From contig JADKAW010000021.1 of assembly GCA_016719055.1 (NCBI GenBank), forward strand, positions 1 through 64,000: a stretch of DNA of 64,000 bases, written 5' to 3'. Positions 24,166-32,096 of this stretch are shown in pieces. A program made the translations under genes and the position numbers. The DNA is from Candidatus Rhodoferax mariagerensis. GTDB lineage: Bacteria; Pseudomonadota; Gammaproteobacteria; Burkholderiales; Burkholderiaceae_C. The notes under the pieces were generated by a model. The model was not told the DNA's origin and searched no databases. It worked only from the letters and a program-made list of their open reading frames with translations. Positions within the stretch are counted from its first letter, which is position 1, and the number at the start of each line of letters is the position of its first letter.

Positions 24166-24642
24166 TTAGGCGCGGCTGGTAGAGCCCGGCTTGACCAGGC
24201 CACGCCGCTCAATGGGTGTCGAAAACACGATGGAGGCGCGGGTTTCGCCGTAGCCGTTGATGCTTCCAATGAAGCGTTCCAGATCAATCATGCTCGTCGT
24301 CACGACAGTCAACAGGTAGGAATCAGCGCCCGTGACATGATGGCATTCCAGCACCTCGGGGGAATTGCGCAGCACCTCCAGCAGCGCCTTTTTGCCGGGC
24401 TGCTCCACTGTGATGCCCACAATCGCCTTGACCGGATAACCTGCCTCGGATTCATTGACATCCACCGAAAAGCGGCGCACCACGCCGGCCTCCTGAAGTC
24501 GCTTCAGGCGCTCGGCAGTTGCCGCCACCGAAAGCCCGATGGATGCAGAGAGCGTCTTTAACGGCGCGCGACCGTCTGCCTGCAGCGCCTGAAGCAGCTT
24601 CCAGCCCGTGTCATCCAGTTCATCCACTTGTGTTCTTGCCAT
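24166..24642 (-). CDS. Lrp/AsnC-family regulator
   Basis: This 158-residue regulator has an N-terminal HTH (LDDTGWKLLQALQADGRAPL, LKTLSASIGLSVAATAERLK) and a C-terminal RAM domain (YPVKAIVGITVEQPGKKALL, VLECHHVTGADSYLLTVV). Lrp-type proteins bind amino acids and often control a divergent transporter; here the divergent neighbour is a LysE-type exporter. I choose ATG 24642, giving the canonical ELDDTGWKLL start. The intergenic region holds AT-rich repeats (24660-24678) that could bind it. Confidence 0.9.
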   Translation of the reverse strand: MARTQVDELDDTGWKLLQALQADGRAPLKTLSASIGLSVAATAERLKRLQEAGVVRRFSVDVNESEAGYPVKAIVGITVEQPGKKALLEVLRNSPEVLECHHVTGADSYLLTVVTTSMIDLERFIGSINGYGETRASIVFSTPIERRGLVKPGSTSRA

Positions 24643-24659
24643 AGCGATCAAAAGCGAGG

Positions 24660-24678
24660 AATATATTCGTAATATATT
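24660..24678. promoter_or_regulatory. AT-rich dyad in Lrp/LysE intergenic region
   Basis: AATATATT is repeated with a 3-nt spacer (CGT). Each copy is self-complementary, so the site is a direct and an inverted repeat. It lies 18 nt upstream of the Lrp start and is a candidate Lrp operator. TTGACA at 24682 may be a -35 for the exporter. Confidence 0.35.
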
Positions 24679-24761
24679 AAATTGACAAGAAATAGGTGCT
24701 GTCAATTTGCGATCAACTGCTGGATGATCCTATTTTTTACTCGGTTGAACCCATCTGTACC

Positions 24762-25382
24762 ATGTTTGATATTCAGAACTACGGCAGTTTTATTGCCGCC
24801 ATCCTGGTTTTCCAGGCAATACCCGGCGCCGGCACGATTGCCATCCTGGACGCCACGGCACGGGATGGTCGCGCCGCCGGCATGGCCTCGGTGCTGGGTA
24901 CGCTTGCTGGCGACTTTTTGTTCATGGTTGCCGCAGTTGCAGGCCTGGCTGCAGTGATGCAAGCCAACCCGATGTTATTCCAGGGTCTGCAATGGTTCGG
25001 TGCGGCCTACTTGGGCTGGATGGGTCTTCAATTGATTTTGAAGCGGGCTGACGGCGGCTTGGCAGCACAAAGTGACTCACAGACATCGTGGTCGTATTTT
25101 CGTCGCGCCTTTGCCGTCTGCCTCACCAATCCAAAGGTGATCCTGTTCTTCGTCGCATTTTTCCCGTTGTTTCTCAAACCCAATGCGTCGGCTTTTTCCC
25201 TGCCGGCCATGATGCTGCACGTCACCGTGCTCAGCCTTGTTTATCAGACCGGGCTGGTACTGATCGGAAATTTTGTGGCGATGCGGCTTAGATCTTATTT
25301 ACACGCACGACTGATTGCCACGCGACTTGCTGGTTTTATTTTGATCGGACTGAGTGCCAAGCTGGTCACCAGCATTCGGTAA
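24762..25382 (+). CDS. LysE/RhtB-family amino acid exporter
   Basis: This 206-residue inner-membrane exporter has the six-helix LysE/RhtB pattern: NYGSFIAAILVFQAIPGAG (family PGPG-like motif PGAG), ATARDGRAAGMASVLGTLAG, AAYLGWMGLQLILKR, and FAVCLTNPKVILFFVAFFPL. It should export an amino acid or analogue using the proton gradient. Start at ATG 24762 fits the family; the region before it is non-coding. It is divergent from an Lrp regulator, which probably controls it. The substrate is unknown. Confidence 0.88.
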   Translation: MFDIQNYGSFIAAILVFQAIPGAGTIAILDATARDGRAAGMASVLGTLAGDFLFMVAAVAGLAAVMQANPMLFQGLQWFGAAYLGWMGLQLILKRADGGLAAQSDSQTSWSYFRRAFAVCLTNPKVILFFVAFFPLFLKPNASAFSLPAMMLHVTVLSLVYQTGLVLIGNFVAMRLRSYLHARLIATRLAGFILIGLSAKLVTSIR

Positions 25383-25408
25383 ATCAAAGTTCACCAAGAG
25401 GGAATGCA

Positions 25409-26659
25409 ATGACAATGAGCCGCAACAAACCATCCATGGCGTTTTGGACCGATGCCGGCCGTGCCGTCCTGCTTGTTCTGATACTGCTTCAGTTGAGCTG
25501 GACGACTGCAGCGAATGCAGCCGGGTGGTCGACTGCCCCCAGCATGATGACGCTTCGGGCATACCACACCTCGACCCTGCTGCCCAACGGCAAGGTGCTG
25601 GTTGTGGGTGGGATAAACGGCAGCGGCGTTCTGGACAGCCCCGAGGTATTCGATCCGGCGACCGGCCTTTGGTCGAGTGCCGGCAGCATGTCCATCCTTC
25701 GGCAAGGCCACACCGCGACCCTGCTGCCCAACGGAAAGGTGCTGGTTATGGGGGGGAAAGACGGTGCTGGCCTCTATCTGTCGAGCTTTCAACTCTATGA
25801 CCCGGCAACCAATGCCTGGTCGGCAGCCATCAGCAGCACGATTGCAGCGCGGTGGAACCACACCGCCACCCTGCTACCCAGCGGCAAGGTGCTGGTCGTG
25901 GGCGGCTATGCTGTGAGGGCGGGGGTGATCAGCTATTTGACCAGCACGGCGCTTTACGACCCGGTAGCCAATACCTGGTCAAGCGTTGGCCTTGTCGGCT
26001 CCCTCAACACGGGCCGGGAGACGCACACCGCCACTGTGCTGCCGAATGGCAAAGTATTGGTCGCAGGGGGAAAAGGCAGCAGCGGCAGTCTGGCCAGCGC
26101 CGAGGCATTCGACCCGGCAACCAATGTCTGGTCACTGATCGCCGGCAGTCTCACCCAGGCCAGGTATTCCCACACTGCCACTCTGCTGCCCAATGGCAAA
26201 GTATTGTTTGTGAGCGGGGCTGCGTCTGCCTCAGTCACTCGCAACAGCGCCGAACTCTACGACCCCGCCAGCGGCTGGTCGAGCGCCGGCACACTGACCG
26301 CGCGGCATTCCCACTCCGCCACCCTGCTGCCCAGCGGCAAGGTACTGATTGTGGGCGGATCTGACCCCGCTGCTATGAACAGCGCCCAGCTTTACGACCC
26401 CGATGGCTGGTCGAGCGCCGGAACACTGGCCGCGGCGCGGTATGCCCACACCGCCACCCTGCTGTCCAGTGGACAGGTGCTGGCTGCAGGCGGGTATGGT
26501 GCCGCCACCTACCTGGCCAGTGTGGACATGTACGACGCGGGGTTCCCTGGCTGGGGGAGCGCCGGCAGCCTCAGCACCGGGCGGCAAAACCACACCGCAA
26601 CGCTGCTGCCAAATACAATGTACTGTTTGCCGGGGGTTCCAATGGCTCCGGTGTATTGA
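25409..26659 (+). CDS. Kelch-repeat secreted protein, 5' part (frameshifted)
   Basis: It starts with a signal-like TM (AVLLVLILLQLSWTTAANAA) and runs through about seven kelch-like repeats of the form HTATLLPNGKVLVVGG, each ending in YDPATNAWS. An eighth repeat breaks near 26613: the pattern LLPNGKVLFAGG becomes LLPNTMYCLPGV, one base short, and stops at 26657. The missing phase continues exactly in the next frame. AGAGGGAA precedes ATG 25409. Alone this would give an open beta-propeller half. Kelch proteins of this type are extracellular or envelope-bound; the function is unknown. Confidence 0.75.
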   Translation: MTMSRNKPSMAFWTDAGRAVLLVLILLQLSWTTAANAAGWSTAPSMMTLRAYHTSTLLPNGKVLVVGGINGSGVLDSPEVFDPATGLWSSAGSMSILRQGHTATLLPNGKVLVMGGKDGAGLYLSSFQLYDPATNAWSAAISSTIAARWNHTATLLPSGKVLVVGGYAVRAGVISYLTSTALYDPVANTWSSVGLVGSLNTGRETHTATVLPNGKVLVAGGKGSSGSLASAEAFDPATNVWSLIAGSLTQARYSHTATLLPNGKVLFVSGAASASVTRNSAELYDPASGWSSAGTLTARHSHSATLLPSGKVLIVGGSDPAAMNSAQLYDPDGWSSAGTLAAARYAHTATLLSSGQVLAAGGYGAATYLASVDMYDAGFPGWGSAGSLSTGRQNHTATLLPNTMYCLPGVPMAPVY

Positions 26660-27530
26660 ACACCGCCATCCTGCATGACCCGGGAGCCAATACCTGGTTG
26701 ATCAGCACGATGACCGCTCGGACTGCCCACACCGCTACGCTGTTGCCCAACGGCCGGGTGCTGGTCGTAGGGGGAACTACTGGCGCAAATGCGCTTGCCA
26801 GTGCCGAACTCTATGACTCGACGACCAAAACCTGGTCAGAGGCCGGCAACCTCAACACGGCACGCTTTGCCCACACCGCCATCCTGCTGCCCAATGGGAA
26901 AGTGCTGGTGGTGGGGGGAGGACATAGCGCAAACGTGCATGCCAGCGCCGAACTCTACGACCCGGCGATCAACCACTGGTCGAACACCGTTGGCAGCCTC
27001 ATCACTGCGCGTTATAACCACACCGCCACCCTGCTGCCCAATGGAAAAGTGCTGGTCGTCGGCGGGCGGGATAGCGGCAACGGAGCCCTGTTCGCCAGTG
27101 AACTCTACGACCCCGCAAGCAATATCTGGTCAAGCGCCAGCGATGACGTCTTTCCCGATACACGCTATGGCCACACCGCTACGCTGCTGCCCAATGGCAA
27201 GGTGCTGGTGGCTGGGGGGCGTAACATCCTCTGGCTCTCGAGTACCGTTCTCTATAACCCCTCGAACCAGACCTGGTCGGCCATCCCCAACATGAATGCG
27301 CCCCGGTCTGGGTTCACCGCAACCTTGCTGCCCAACGGCCAGGTACTCGCCGCGGGAGGGCTAAAAGCTGAGGGCAGTTTGTCTACCACCGACGATCGTT
27401 ACGATCCGATGATCAACACCTGGATCAGCGGCAGCGGTCTCAGCACGGGTCGGTATTTCCATACTGCAACCCTGTTGCCTAATGGCAAAGTGCTTGTTGC
27501 GGGGGGGTATGACGATAGCAGTGCTCCGGT
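25550..27530 (+). repeat. Tandem kelch-coding repeats (14 units)
   Basis: The block CACACCGC-ACCCTGCTGCCCA with CAAGGTGCTGGT recurs about every 130-170 bp, 14 times, across both kelch parts. Units are highly similar at DNA level, so copy-number change or misassembly by slippage is plausible. The frameshift lies in the eighth unit. Confidence 0.75.
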
Positions 27531-28476
27531 CAGTTACCCGGCCAGTGCCGAAAGCTACGACAGCGGACTGGGCTTTGTCACGTTTCGCCGCCCGACGCTC
27601 AACGCGGTGGACAGCCTCACGGCCGGCAGTGGCCAGACCCTGAGCCTGACCGGTACCCTGCTGACTGGTGACTCTGAAGCCTCGGGTGGCAGCACCAGCA
27701 GTTCTGCCAACAACCAGCCGGTGATCCAGTTGCGCCGTCTTGACAACAATGCCGAGGTGTCGGTGCTTCCCGCCGGCTCGTCGGCAACCAGCTTCATCTC
27801 AAGACCCCTGGGTCTGCTGGCGGCAGGTCAATACCGCCTGACGGCCTTCAGCAATGGTATTCCAAGCGTCTCCAGACTGGCGTCGGTGCTGGCACCGGCT
27901 CTGACGATCAGCCCCAGCCTCCTGCCGGCCGGCACCTACAACAGCAGCTACAACCAGACACTGAGCGGCGCTGGCGGCACCGCTTCCTATGCCTTTTCCG
28001 TGCTGTCGGGCAGTCTGCCCGCCGGCATGGCGCTAAGCCCGGGCGGCCAGTTGACAGGCACACCCAGCGAGACAGGCTACTTCAACTTCACCGCGCAGGC
28101 GGCTGACAGCACGGCGGGGATCGGGCCGTTCAGCGGCCAGCAGTCTTATACGCTGCTGGTCAACGCCCTGACGCCAGGTGCGCCAACACTGCTGAAACTT
28201 GTGCCCGGTATTGGCCAGATGCGGGTGTTATTCACGCCCCCGGCCGACACGGGCGCACCACTTATCTATACGGTCAGCTGTACCGGCACTGACGGCACCC
28301 ATACCGGTACCGGTGGCAGTTCGCCCATCACCGTGACCCTGCTAACCAACAACGTGAGTTATTCCTGCTCGGTGAAGGCCACCAACAGTGCCGCCACCGG
28401 TGCATCGTCTGACATCATGGTCAAGGTGGCCCGGCCCACCGATCTGACGCCCATTCTGATGCTGTTGCTGGATTGA
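26656..28476 (+). CDS. Kelch-repeat/Ig-like secreted protein, 3' part
   Basis: Reading resumes from TTG 26656, overlapping the TGA of the first part. It has six more kelch repeats (AHTATLLPNGRVLVVGG onward), a linker, a putative Ig (He_PIG) module (SLLPAGTYNSSYNQTLSG, then SLPAGMALSPGGQLTGTPSE), then an Fn3-like module (GAPLIYTVSCTGTDG). The C-terminus PTDLTPILMLLLD may be a cut-short hydrophobic sorting signal. No signal sequence exists here, so the ancestral gene was one reading frame of about 1,020 codons. Stop-start overlap might allow re-initiation; a pseudogene is more likely. Confidence 0.7.
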   Translation: MNTAILHDPGANTWLISTMTARTAHTATLLPNGRVLVVGGTTGANALASAELYDSTTKTWSEAGNLNTARFAHTAILLPNGKVLVVGGGHSANVHASAELYDPAINHWSNTVGSLITARYNHTATLLPNGKVLVVGGRDSGNGALFASELYDPASNIWSSASDDVFPDTRYGHTATLLPNGKVLVAGGRNILWLSSTVLYNPSNQTWSAIPNMNAPRSGFTATLLPNGQVLAAGGLKAEGSLSTTDDRYDPMINTWISGSGLSTGRYFHTATLLPNGKVLVAGGYDDSSAPVSYPASAESYDSGLGFVTFRRPTLNAVDSLTAGSGQTLSLTGTLLTGDSEASGGSTSSSANNQPVIQLRRLDNNAEVSVLPAGSSATSFISRPLGLLAAGQYRLTAFSNGIPSVSRLASVLAPALTISPSLLPAGTYNSSYNQTLSGAGGTASYAFSVLSGSLPAGMALSPGGQLTGTPSETGYFNFTAQAADSTAGIGPFSGQQSYTLLVNALTPGAPTLLKLVPGIGQMRVLFTPPADTGAPLIYTVSCTGTDGTHTGTGGSSPITVTLLTNNVSYSCSVKATNSAATGASSDIMVKVARPTDLTPILMLLLD

Positions 28477-28534
28477 TGCTGATCTGAAGACGGTATGGCC
28501 GCATCAGCTTTGCCTTATTTTGGGGAACTGAACC

Positions 28535-28822
28535 ATGGATTGTCAGCAACGACGACGCCTTGGCATCGGCATCTTAACCCTCGCAGCATTGCCCATGCTG
28601 GCCACCCCCCTGCTGACTGCGCTGGCAGACAACGGCGGCCCGACCCGCAGCATGGTGTTGTTAACCGGCAGCCCGGCTCTCAGCGCCGCAGTTGCACCCT
28701 GCGCCGCCACCGACCAGCGGAGCACGACGCGGCCCCAAGGCAACGGTTGCGACAGTGGCGCGTTTGAGTCGGCCCTGCTTGCTGCGCTGGGCATCAAGCG
28801 CGTTGGTCGCCGTCGGTTTTGA
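28535..28822 (+). pseudogene. Fragment of a choice-of-anchor Q surface protein
   Basis: The segment PLLTALADNGGPTRSMVLL, TGSPALSAAVAPCAATDQRS and GNGCDSGAFES matches the end of parallel beta-helix choice-of-anchor Q domains (usual form LADNGGPTxT...GSPAIDAG...CDIGAFE). The preceding residues (MDCQQRRRLGIGILTLAALP) look like a short hydrophobic start. The beta-helix itself is missing. I read it as a fragment left by deletion or duplication, possibly once continuous with the kelch protein. It could be expressed as a small protein; that is less likely. Confidence 0.5.
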
Positions 28823-28923
28823 ACCCAGCTGGGTAGGCCTGAAGCGCCCAGCGCTTGCCTAATCTTTGCGGCCGACCATTGCTTCGATAGGTCAGCACCA
28901 CCATCGGGATCGCCGAAAAATTT

Positions 28924-29328
28924 TCAGGCCGCCCGATTTTGTGGCGCACTGTGTTGCGCCAGTGCAAAGGGGGCCATGGGCAACATTGGCCAGTGTTCAG
29001 AGGCCAGCACGCGCTGGGCATTCAGGCTGGCAATCGGGATCGATGCGTCTTGTGGAATGCCCCCGGATAGCTGTAGCGCCAGATAACGCCCGCAGCAAAC
29101 CCGCAGGAACGAGGCAAAGTTGTCCACCTCGCCGCGCGCCTCGATCAGTTCGTCATACAGCTTGGTGCACAGGCGCGGCACACTCAGGTGGTCACGCCGG
29201 GCGATGTTGTCAAGCACGTTCCAGAACAGGTTTTCCAGCCGGATGCTGGTGGCCACGCCATGCAGGCGCACCGAGCGTGCCCGTGACTCGTACAGGTGTG
29301 GATCGGCGTTGATAAAGACCTGGCACAT
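28924..29328 (-). CDS. Ribbon-helix-helix (RHH_4) regulator
   Basis: This 134-residue protein starts MCQVFINADPHLYESRARSV and continues RLHGVATSIRLENLFWNVLD and TKLYDELIEARGEVDNFASF, the pattern of RHH_4 proteins. Ribbon-helix-helix proteins bind DNA as dimers through the N-terminal strand (here TSIRLE). The C-terminal 35 residues are family-variable. Its target is unknown. It is upstream of nothing on its strand and follows a PfpI-type gene by 100 nt. Confidence 0.75.
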   Translation of the reverse strand: MCQVFINADPHLYESRARSVRLHGVATSIRLENLFWNVLDNIARRDHLSVPRLCTKLYDELIEARGEVDNFASFLRVCCGRYLALQLSGGIPQDASIPIASLNAQRVLASEHWPMLPMAPFALAQHSAPQNRAA

Positions 29329-29428
29329 GGGGCGACTCCGCAGGAAGGGTTTTCAGCCATCCAGCATGACGCTGCCAGGCGGGTGCGTCAATGCGTAGAA
29401 ACCAGTGTCAGGCCAAGCAGCGCCTGGA

Positions 29429-30010
29429 CTACAGCGTGATCTGGGTGCCCAGCAGCACCAAAAACTGCGCAATCCAGGCTGGGTGGGCAGGCCAGGCCGG
29501 GGCGCTGACCAGGTTGCCGTCGGTGAAGGCGGCATCAATCGCAATCTGGGCAAAGGTGCCACCTGCGCGCTCGACCTCGACCTGGCAGGCCGGGTAAGCC
29601 GAGCACGAGCGCCCGGCCAGCACGTTGGCACCGGCCAGCAACTGCGCCGCGTGACAAATGGCCGCCACCGGTTTGTTGGTGCTAAAAAAGTGCTGCACCA
29701 TGGCCAGCACGGCCGGATACGTGCGCAGATACTCGGGGCCACGGCCACCGGGCAACACCAGTGCGTCATAGTCTTGCACCTTGATGTCGGCAAAGGTGGC
29801 GTTCAGGGCAAAGTTGTGGCCGGGCTTTTCGCTGTAGGTTTGCGCGCCTTCAAAATCGTGAACGGCGGTCTTGATCTGATCGCCGGCTTTTTTGTCGGGG
29901 CACACGGCGTGCACGGTGTGGCCCACGGCCAGCAGGGCCTGAAACGGCACCATGGTTTCGTAGTCTTCACAATAGTCGCCACAAATCATCAAAATCTTCT
30001 TCGCTGCCAT
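29429..30010 (-). CDS. DJ-1/PfpI-family protein
   Basis: The 193-residue protein has the DJ-1 fold: KKILMICGDYCEDYETMVPF, ADIKVQDYDALVLPGGRGPEYL, the nucleophile elbow AAICHAAQLLAGANVLAGRS with a conserved Cys, and CQVEVERAGGTFAQ. Members act as glyoxalase/deglycase, chaperone or protease-like stress proteins. The Cys and the preceding His-Ala context support an active-site thiol. Start at ATG 30010 has GGAGACC before it. The exact role is unresolved. Confidence 0.87.
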   Translation of the reverse strand: MAAKKILMICGDYCEDYETMVPFQALLAVGHTVHAVCPDKKAGDQIKTAVHDFEGAQTYSEKPGHNFALNATFADIKVQDYDALVLPGGRGPEYLRTYPAVLAMVQHFFSTNKPVAAICHAAQLLAGANVLAGRSCSAYPACQVEVERAGGTFAQIAIDAAFTDGNLVSAPAWPAHPAWIAQFLVLLGTQITL

Positions 30011-30104
30011 GCAGGTCTCCTGGGGGTTGAACGGGAGGACCATTGTTAGGCAGCGTTGCCCGTTTGTGGTGGTAGCCGGTTGTGACAAATCAAACTGCCA
30101 ATCG

Positions 30105-30161
30105 CTCTCGATTAAAGAGCGCGTAGCGCTTATATTATATGGGCTAGAGGCCCATTTGATC
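30105..30161 (+). repeat. Interspersed ~55-bp repeat, copy 7 (intergenic)
   Basis: CTCTCGATTAAAGAGCGCG, TAGCGCTTATATTATATGGG, CTAGAGGCCCATTTGATC. It lies between the PfpI and purC genes just after the purC stop; GGGCTAGAGGCCC can form a small hairpin, so it may also end transcription. One of the best matches. Confidence 0.8.
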
Positions 30162-30167
30162 TTAAGC

Positions 30168-31088
30168 TTAAGCCGTCAGCCGGGTCATGGCTTCCTGGTA
30201 TTTGGCGGCCGTTTTTTCGATCACCTCGCGCGGCAGGTGCGGGGCCGGCGGGGTTTTGCTCCATGGCTTGCCGGCCACCTGCACGGTCTCCAGCCAGTCG
30301 CGCAAAAACTGTTTGTCATAGCTGGGCGGGTTCACGCCTTCCTGATAACTCTCGGCCGGCCAGTAGCGTGATGAGTCCGGCGTGAGCACCTCGTCCATCA
30401 GCACCAGGGTGCCGTCCTTGTCCAGCCCAAATTCAAATTTGGTGTCGGCGATGATGATGCCCTTGGCCGCCGCAATCTGGCTGGCAGCTTTGTAGATGGC
30501 GATGCTGATGTCGCGAATGCGCCCGGCCAGGTCGGCGCCCATCATGTCCACGGTTTTCTCAAACGTGATGTTTTCGTCGTGCTCGCCCATCTCGGCCTTG
30601 GTCGCCGGGGTGTAGATCGGCTCGGGCAGCTTGCTGGCGTTGTGCAGGCCTTCTGGCAGCGGCACACCACAAACGCTGAGGCTTTGCTGGTATTCCTTCC
30701 AGCCGCTGCCGGCCAGATAGCCGCGCACCACGGCTTCGACTGGAATGGGTTTGAGGCGTTTGACCAGCATGGAGCGGCCCGCCACCTGAGGCACTTCAGC
30801 GGCGGTGACGACACTCTCAGGCGCTTCGCCGGTCAGGTGAATCGGGCAGATGTTCAGGCCTTTGGGGCCGAGCTTGTCAAACCAGAACAGCGCCATTTGT
30901 GTCAGCAGCGTACCCTTGCCTGGAATCGGCTGGCCCATGATCACGTCAAAGGCGCTGATGCGGTCGCTGGCCACCATCAGGATGCGGTCATCACCCACCG
31001 CATAGTTGTCGCGCACCTTGCCGCGCGCCAGCAGCTTGAGCGAGGTCAGGGACGAAGTGTGCACGGTGGCTTGTTCTGTCATAGTCAT
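30168..31088 (-). CDS. purC: SAICAR synthase
   Basis: PurC joins CAIR and aspartate with ATP to form SAICAR. The 306-residue protein has KLLARGKVRDNYAVGDDRIL, VASDRISAFDVIMGQPIPGKG, RLKPIPVEAVVRGYLAGSGW, GIIIADTKFEFGLDKDGTLV and DEVLTPDSSRYW with the usual spacing. It uses the product of PurE, whose gene is 13 kb away here. There is a 10-residue N-terminal extension; a start at the third codon is also possible. It ends 7 nt from a repeat copy. Confidence 0.96.
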   Translation of the reverse strand: MTMTEQATVHTSSLTSLKLLARGKVRDNYAVGDDRILMVASDRISAFDVIMGQPIPGKGTLLTQMALFWFDKLGPKGLNICPIHLTGEAPESVVTAAEVPQVAGRSMLVKRLKPIPVEAVVRGYLAGSGWKEYQQSLSVCGVPLPEGLHNASKLPEPIYTPATKAEMGEHDENITFEKTVDMMGADLAGRIRDISIAIYKAASQIAAAKGIIIADTKFEFGLDKDGTLVLMDEVLTPDSSRYWPAESYQEGVNPPSYDKQFLRDWLETVQVAGKPWSKTPPAPHLPREVIEKTAAKYQEAMTRLTA

Positions 31089-31145
31089 TGCGGTTCGGTG
31101 TCTGTCAAAAAACCTTGAAACGGGTGCAAGTTTAGGGCCGCTGCT

Positions 31146-32003
31146 TCAGCCGTAGGGACGCTCGCGCATCCATTTGGTGGCAATCCACTTTTCGCCACGC
31201 ACCACCGGCGTGCCGGCGTGTAAAGAGAGCGGGTCCACCTGGCCCAGGCTGTTGCCGTATTCAAAATAGGCCGCAGCGCCTTTTTTGGGCGTGACGGTGA
31301 GCTTGATCGACGGAAAAGTCGTGCCGCCCCCTTCTTCCACGTCGTTGAGGTACATCACCAGCGTGCTGACGCGTTGCCCGCCTTTGGCCAGGTGCGCTGC
31401 GCTGCCCGGTTCTTCGGGTGGGAAGTAGTCAAAGTGCGATTTGTACTCGCCACCCACCGGGTAATGCAGGATCTGGATGCCTTCGCCGTTCTCGATGGGC
31501 CAGTGCATCAGGTCGGCAATCCGGCGGTCGAGCCGGGCAATGAAGTCGTTTTCATTGAGGTGAAAAAAGGTGCCGTAGCTGCTGCGGGCATCAATCACTT
31601 TTTCGTGCCCGGTGATGGGGTCAACAATGGCCGAGCGTTTGAGCTTGACGCGGGCCTGGTGTACCAGCTCGTCACATTCGTCGGGGCTCATGAAATTGTC
31701 AAAAAAAGCCACCGGTGGCTGGTGCAGGCGCACGCTGACCCGCACTTCGCGGTCGTGGGTGTGAATGAAGTTGCCGCTTTGCGGCAGGCGCGGGGTTTCG
31801 TAAGCAAAATTGGGTGTGGCGACCGAGACGCTGGTGTTGGGGGCACTGCCTTGGATTTGTTCGATGGCAGCGCTGGCGGCCGACTCGGAAAAGCCGGCGA
31901 TAACCATGTCAGCCAGCATGGTGGCGGCGCTGCAGCCGCGGGCCAGGTTGTCGCTGATCCAGGTGTGCCAGGTGGGTGATAAAACGGTGTTGTTGTTCAT
32001 CAT
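31146..32003 (-). CDS. Prolyl 4-hydroxylase-like 2OG-Fe(II) dioxygenase
   Basis: This 285-residue enzyme hydroxylates a substrate with 2-oxoglutarate, O2 and Fe(II). The C-terminal domain has the HxD pair (EYKSHFDYFPPEEPG), STLVMYLNDVEEGGGTTFPS, and the distal His plus Lys that bind iron and 2OG (LHAGTPVVRGEKWIATKW). The preceding part MSPDECDELVHQARVKLKRS is typical of P4Hc domains. The first 90 residues are an alpha-helical extension. GGAGG precedes the start. It resembles the Pseudomonas PPHD/EF-Tu type and BaP4H. Substrate is unknown. Confidence 0.88.
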   Translation of the reverse strand: MMNNNTVLSPTWHTWISDNLARGCSAATMLADMVIAGFSESAASAAIEQIQGSAPNTSVSVATPNFAYETPRLPQSGNFIHTHDREVRVSVRLHQPPVAFFDNFMSPDECDELVHQARVKLKRSAIVDPITGHEKVIDARSSYGTFFHLNENDFIARLDRRIADLMHWPIENGEGIQILHYPVGGEYKSHFDYFPPEEPGSAAHLAKGGQRVSTLVMYLNDVEEGGGTTFPSIKLTVTPKKGAAAYFEYGNSLGQVDPLSLHAGTPVVRGEKWIATKWMRERPYG

Positions 32004-32096
32004 AAAACCTCCAGAGCGAAGTTTACGTGCACAGGCTTACGCCTGGCCGCTGGGACCTGACTTGGACAGCGACCCGCTGCATGCCAAAATAGGCCC

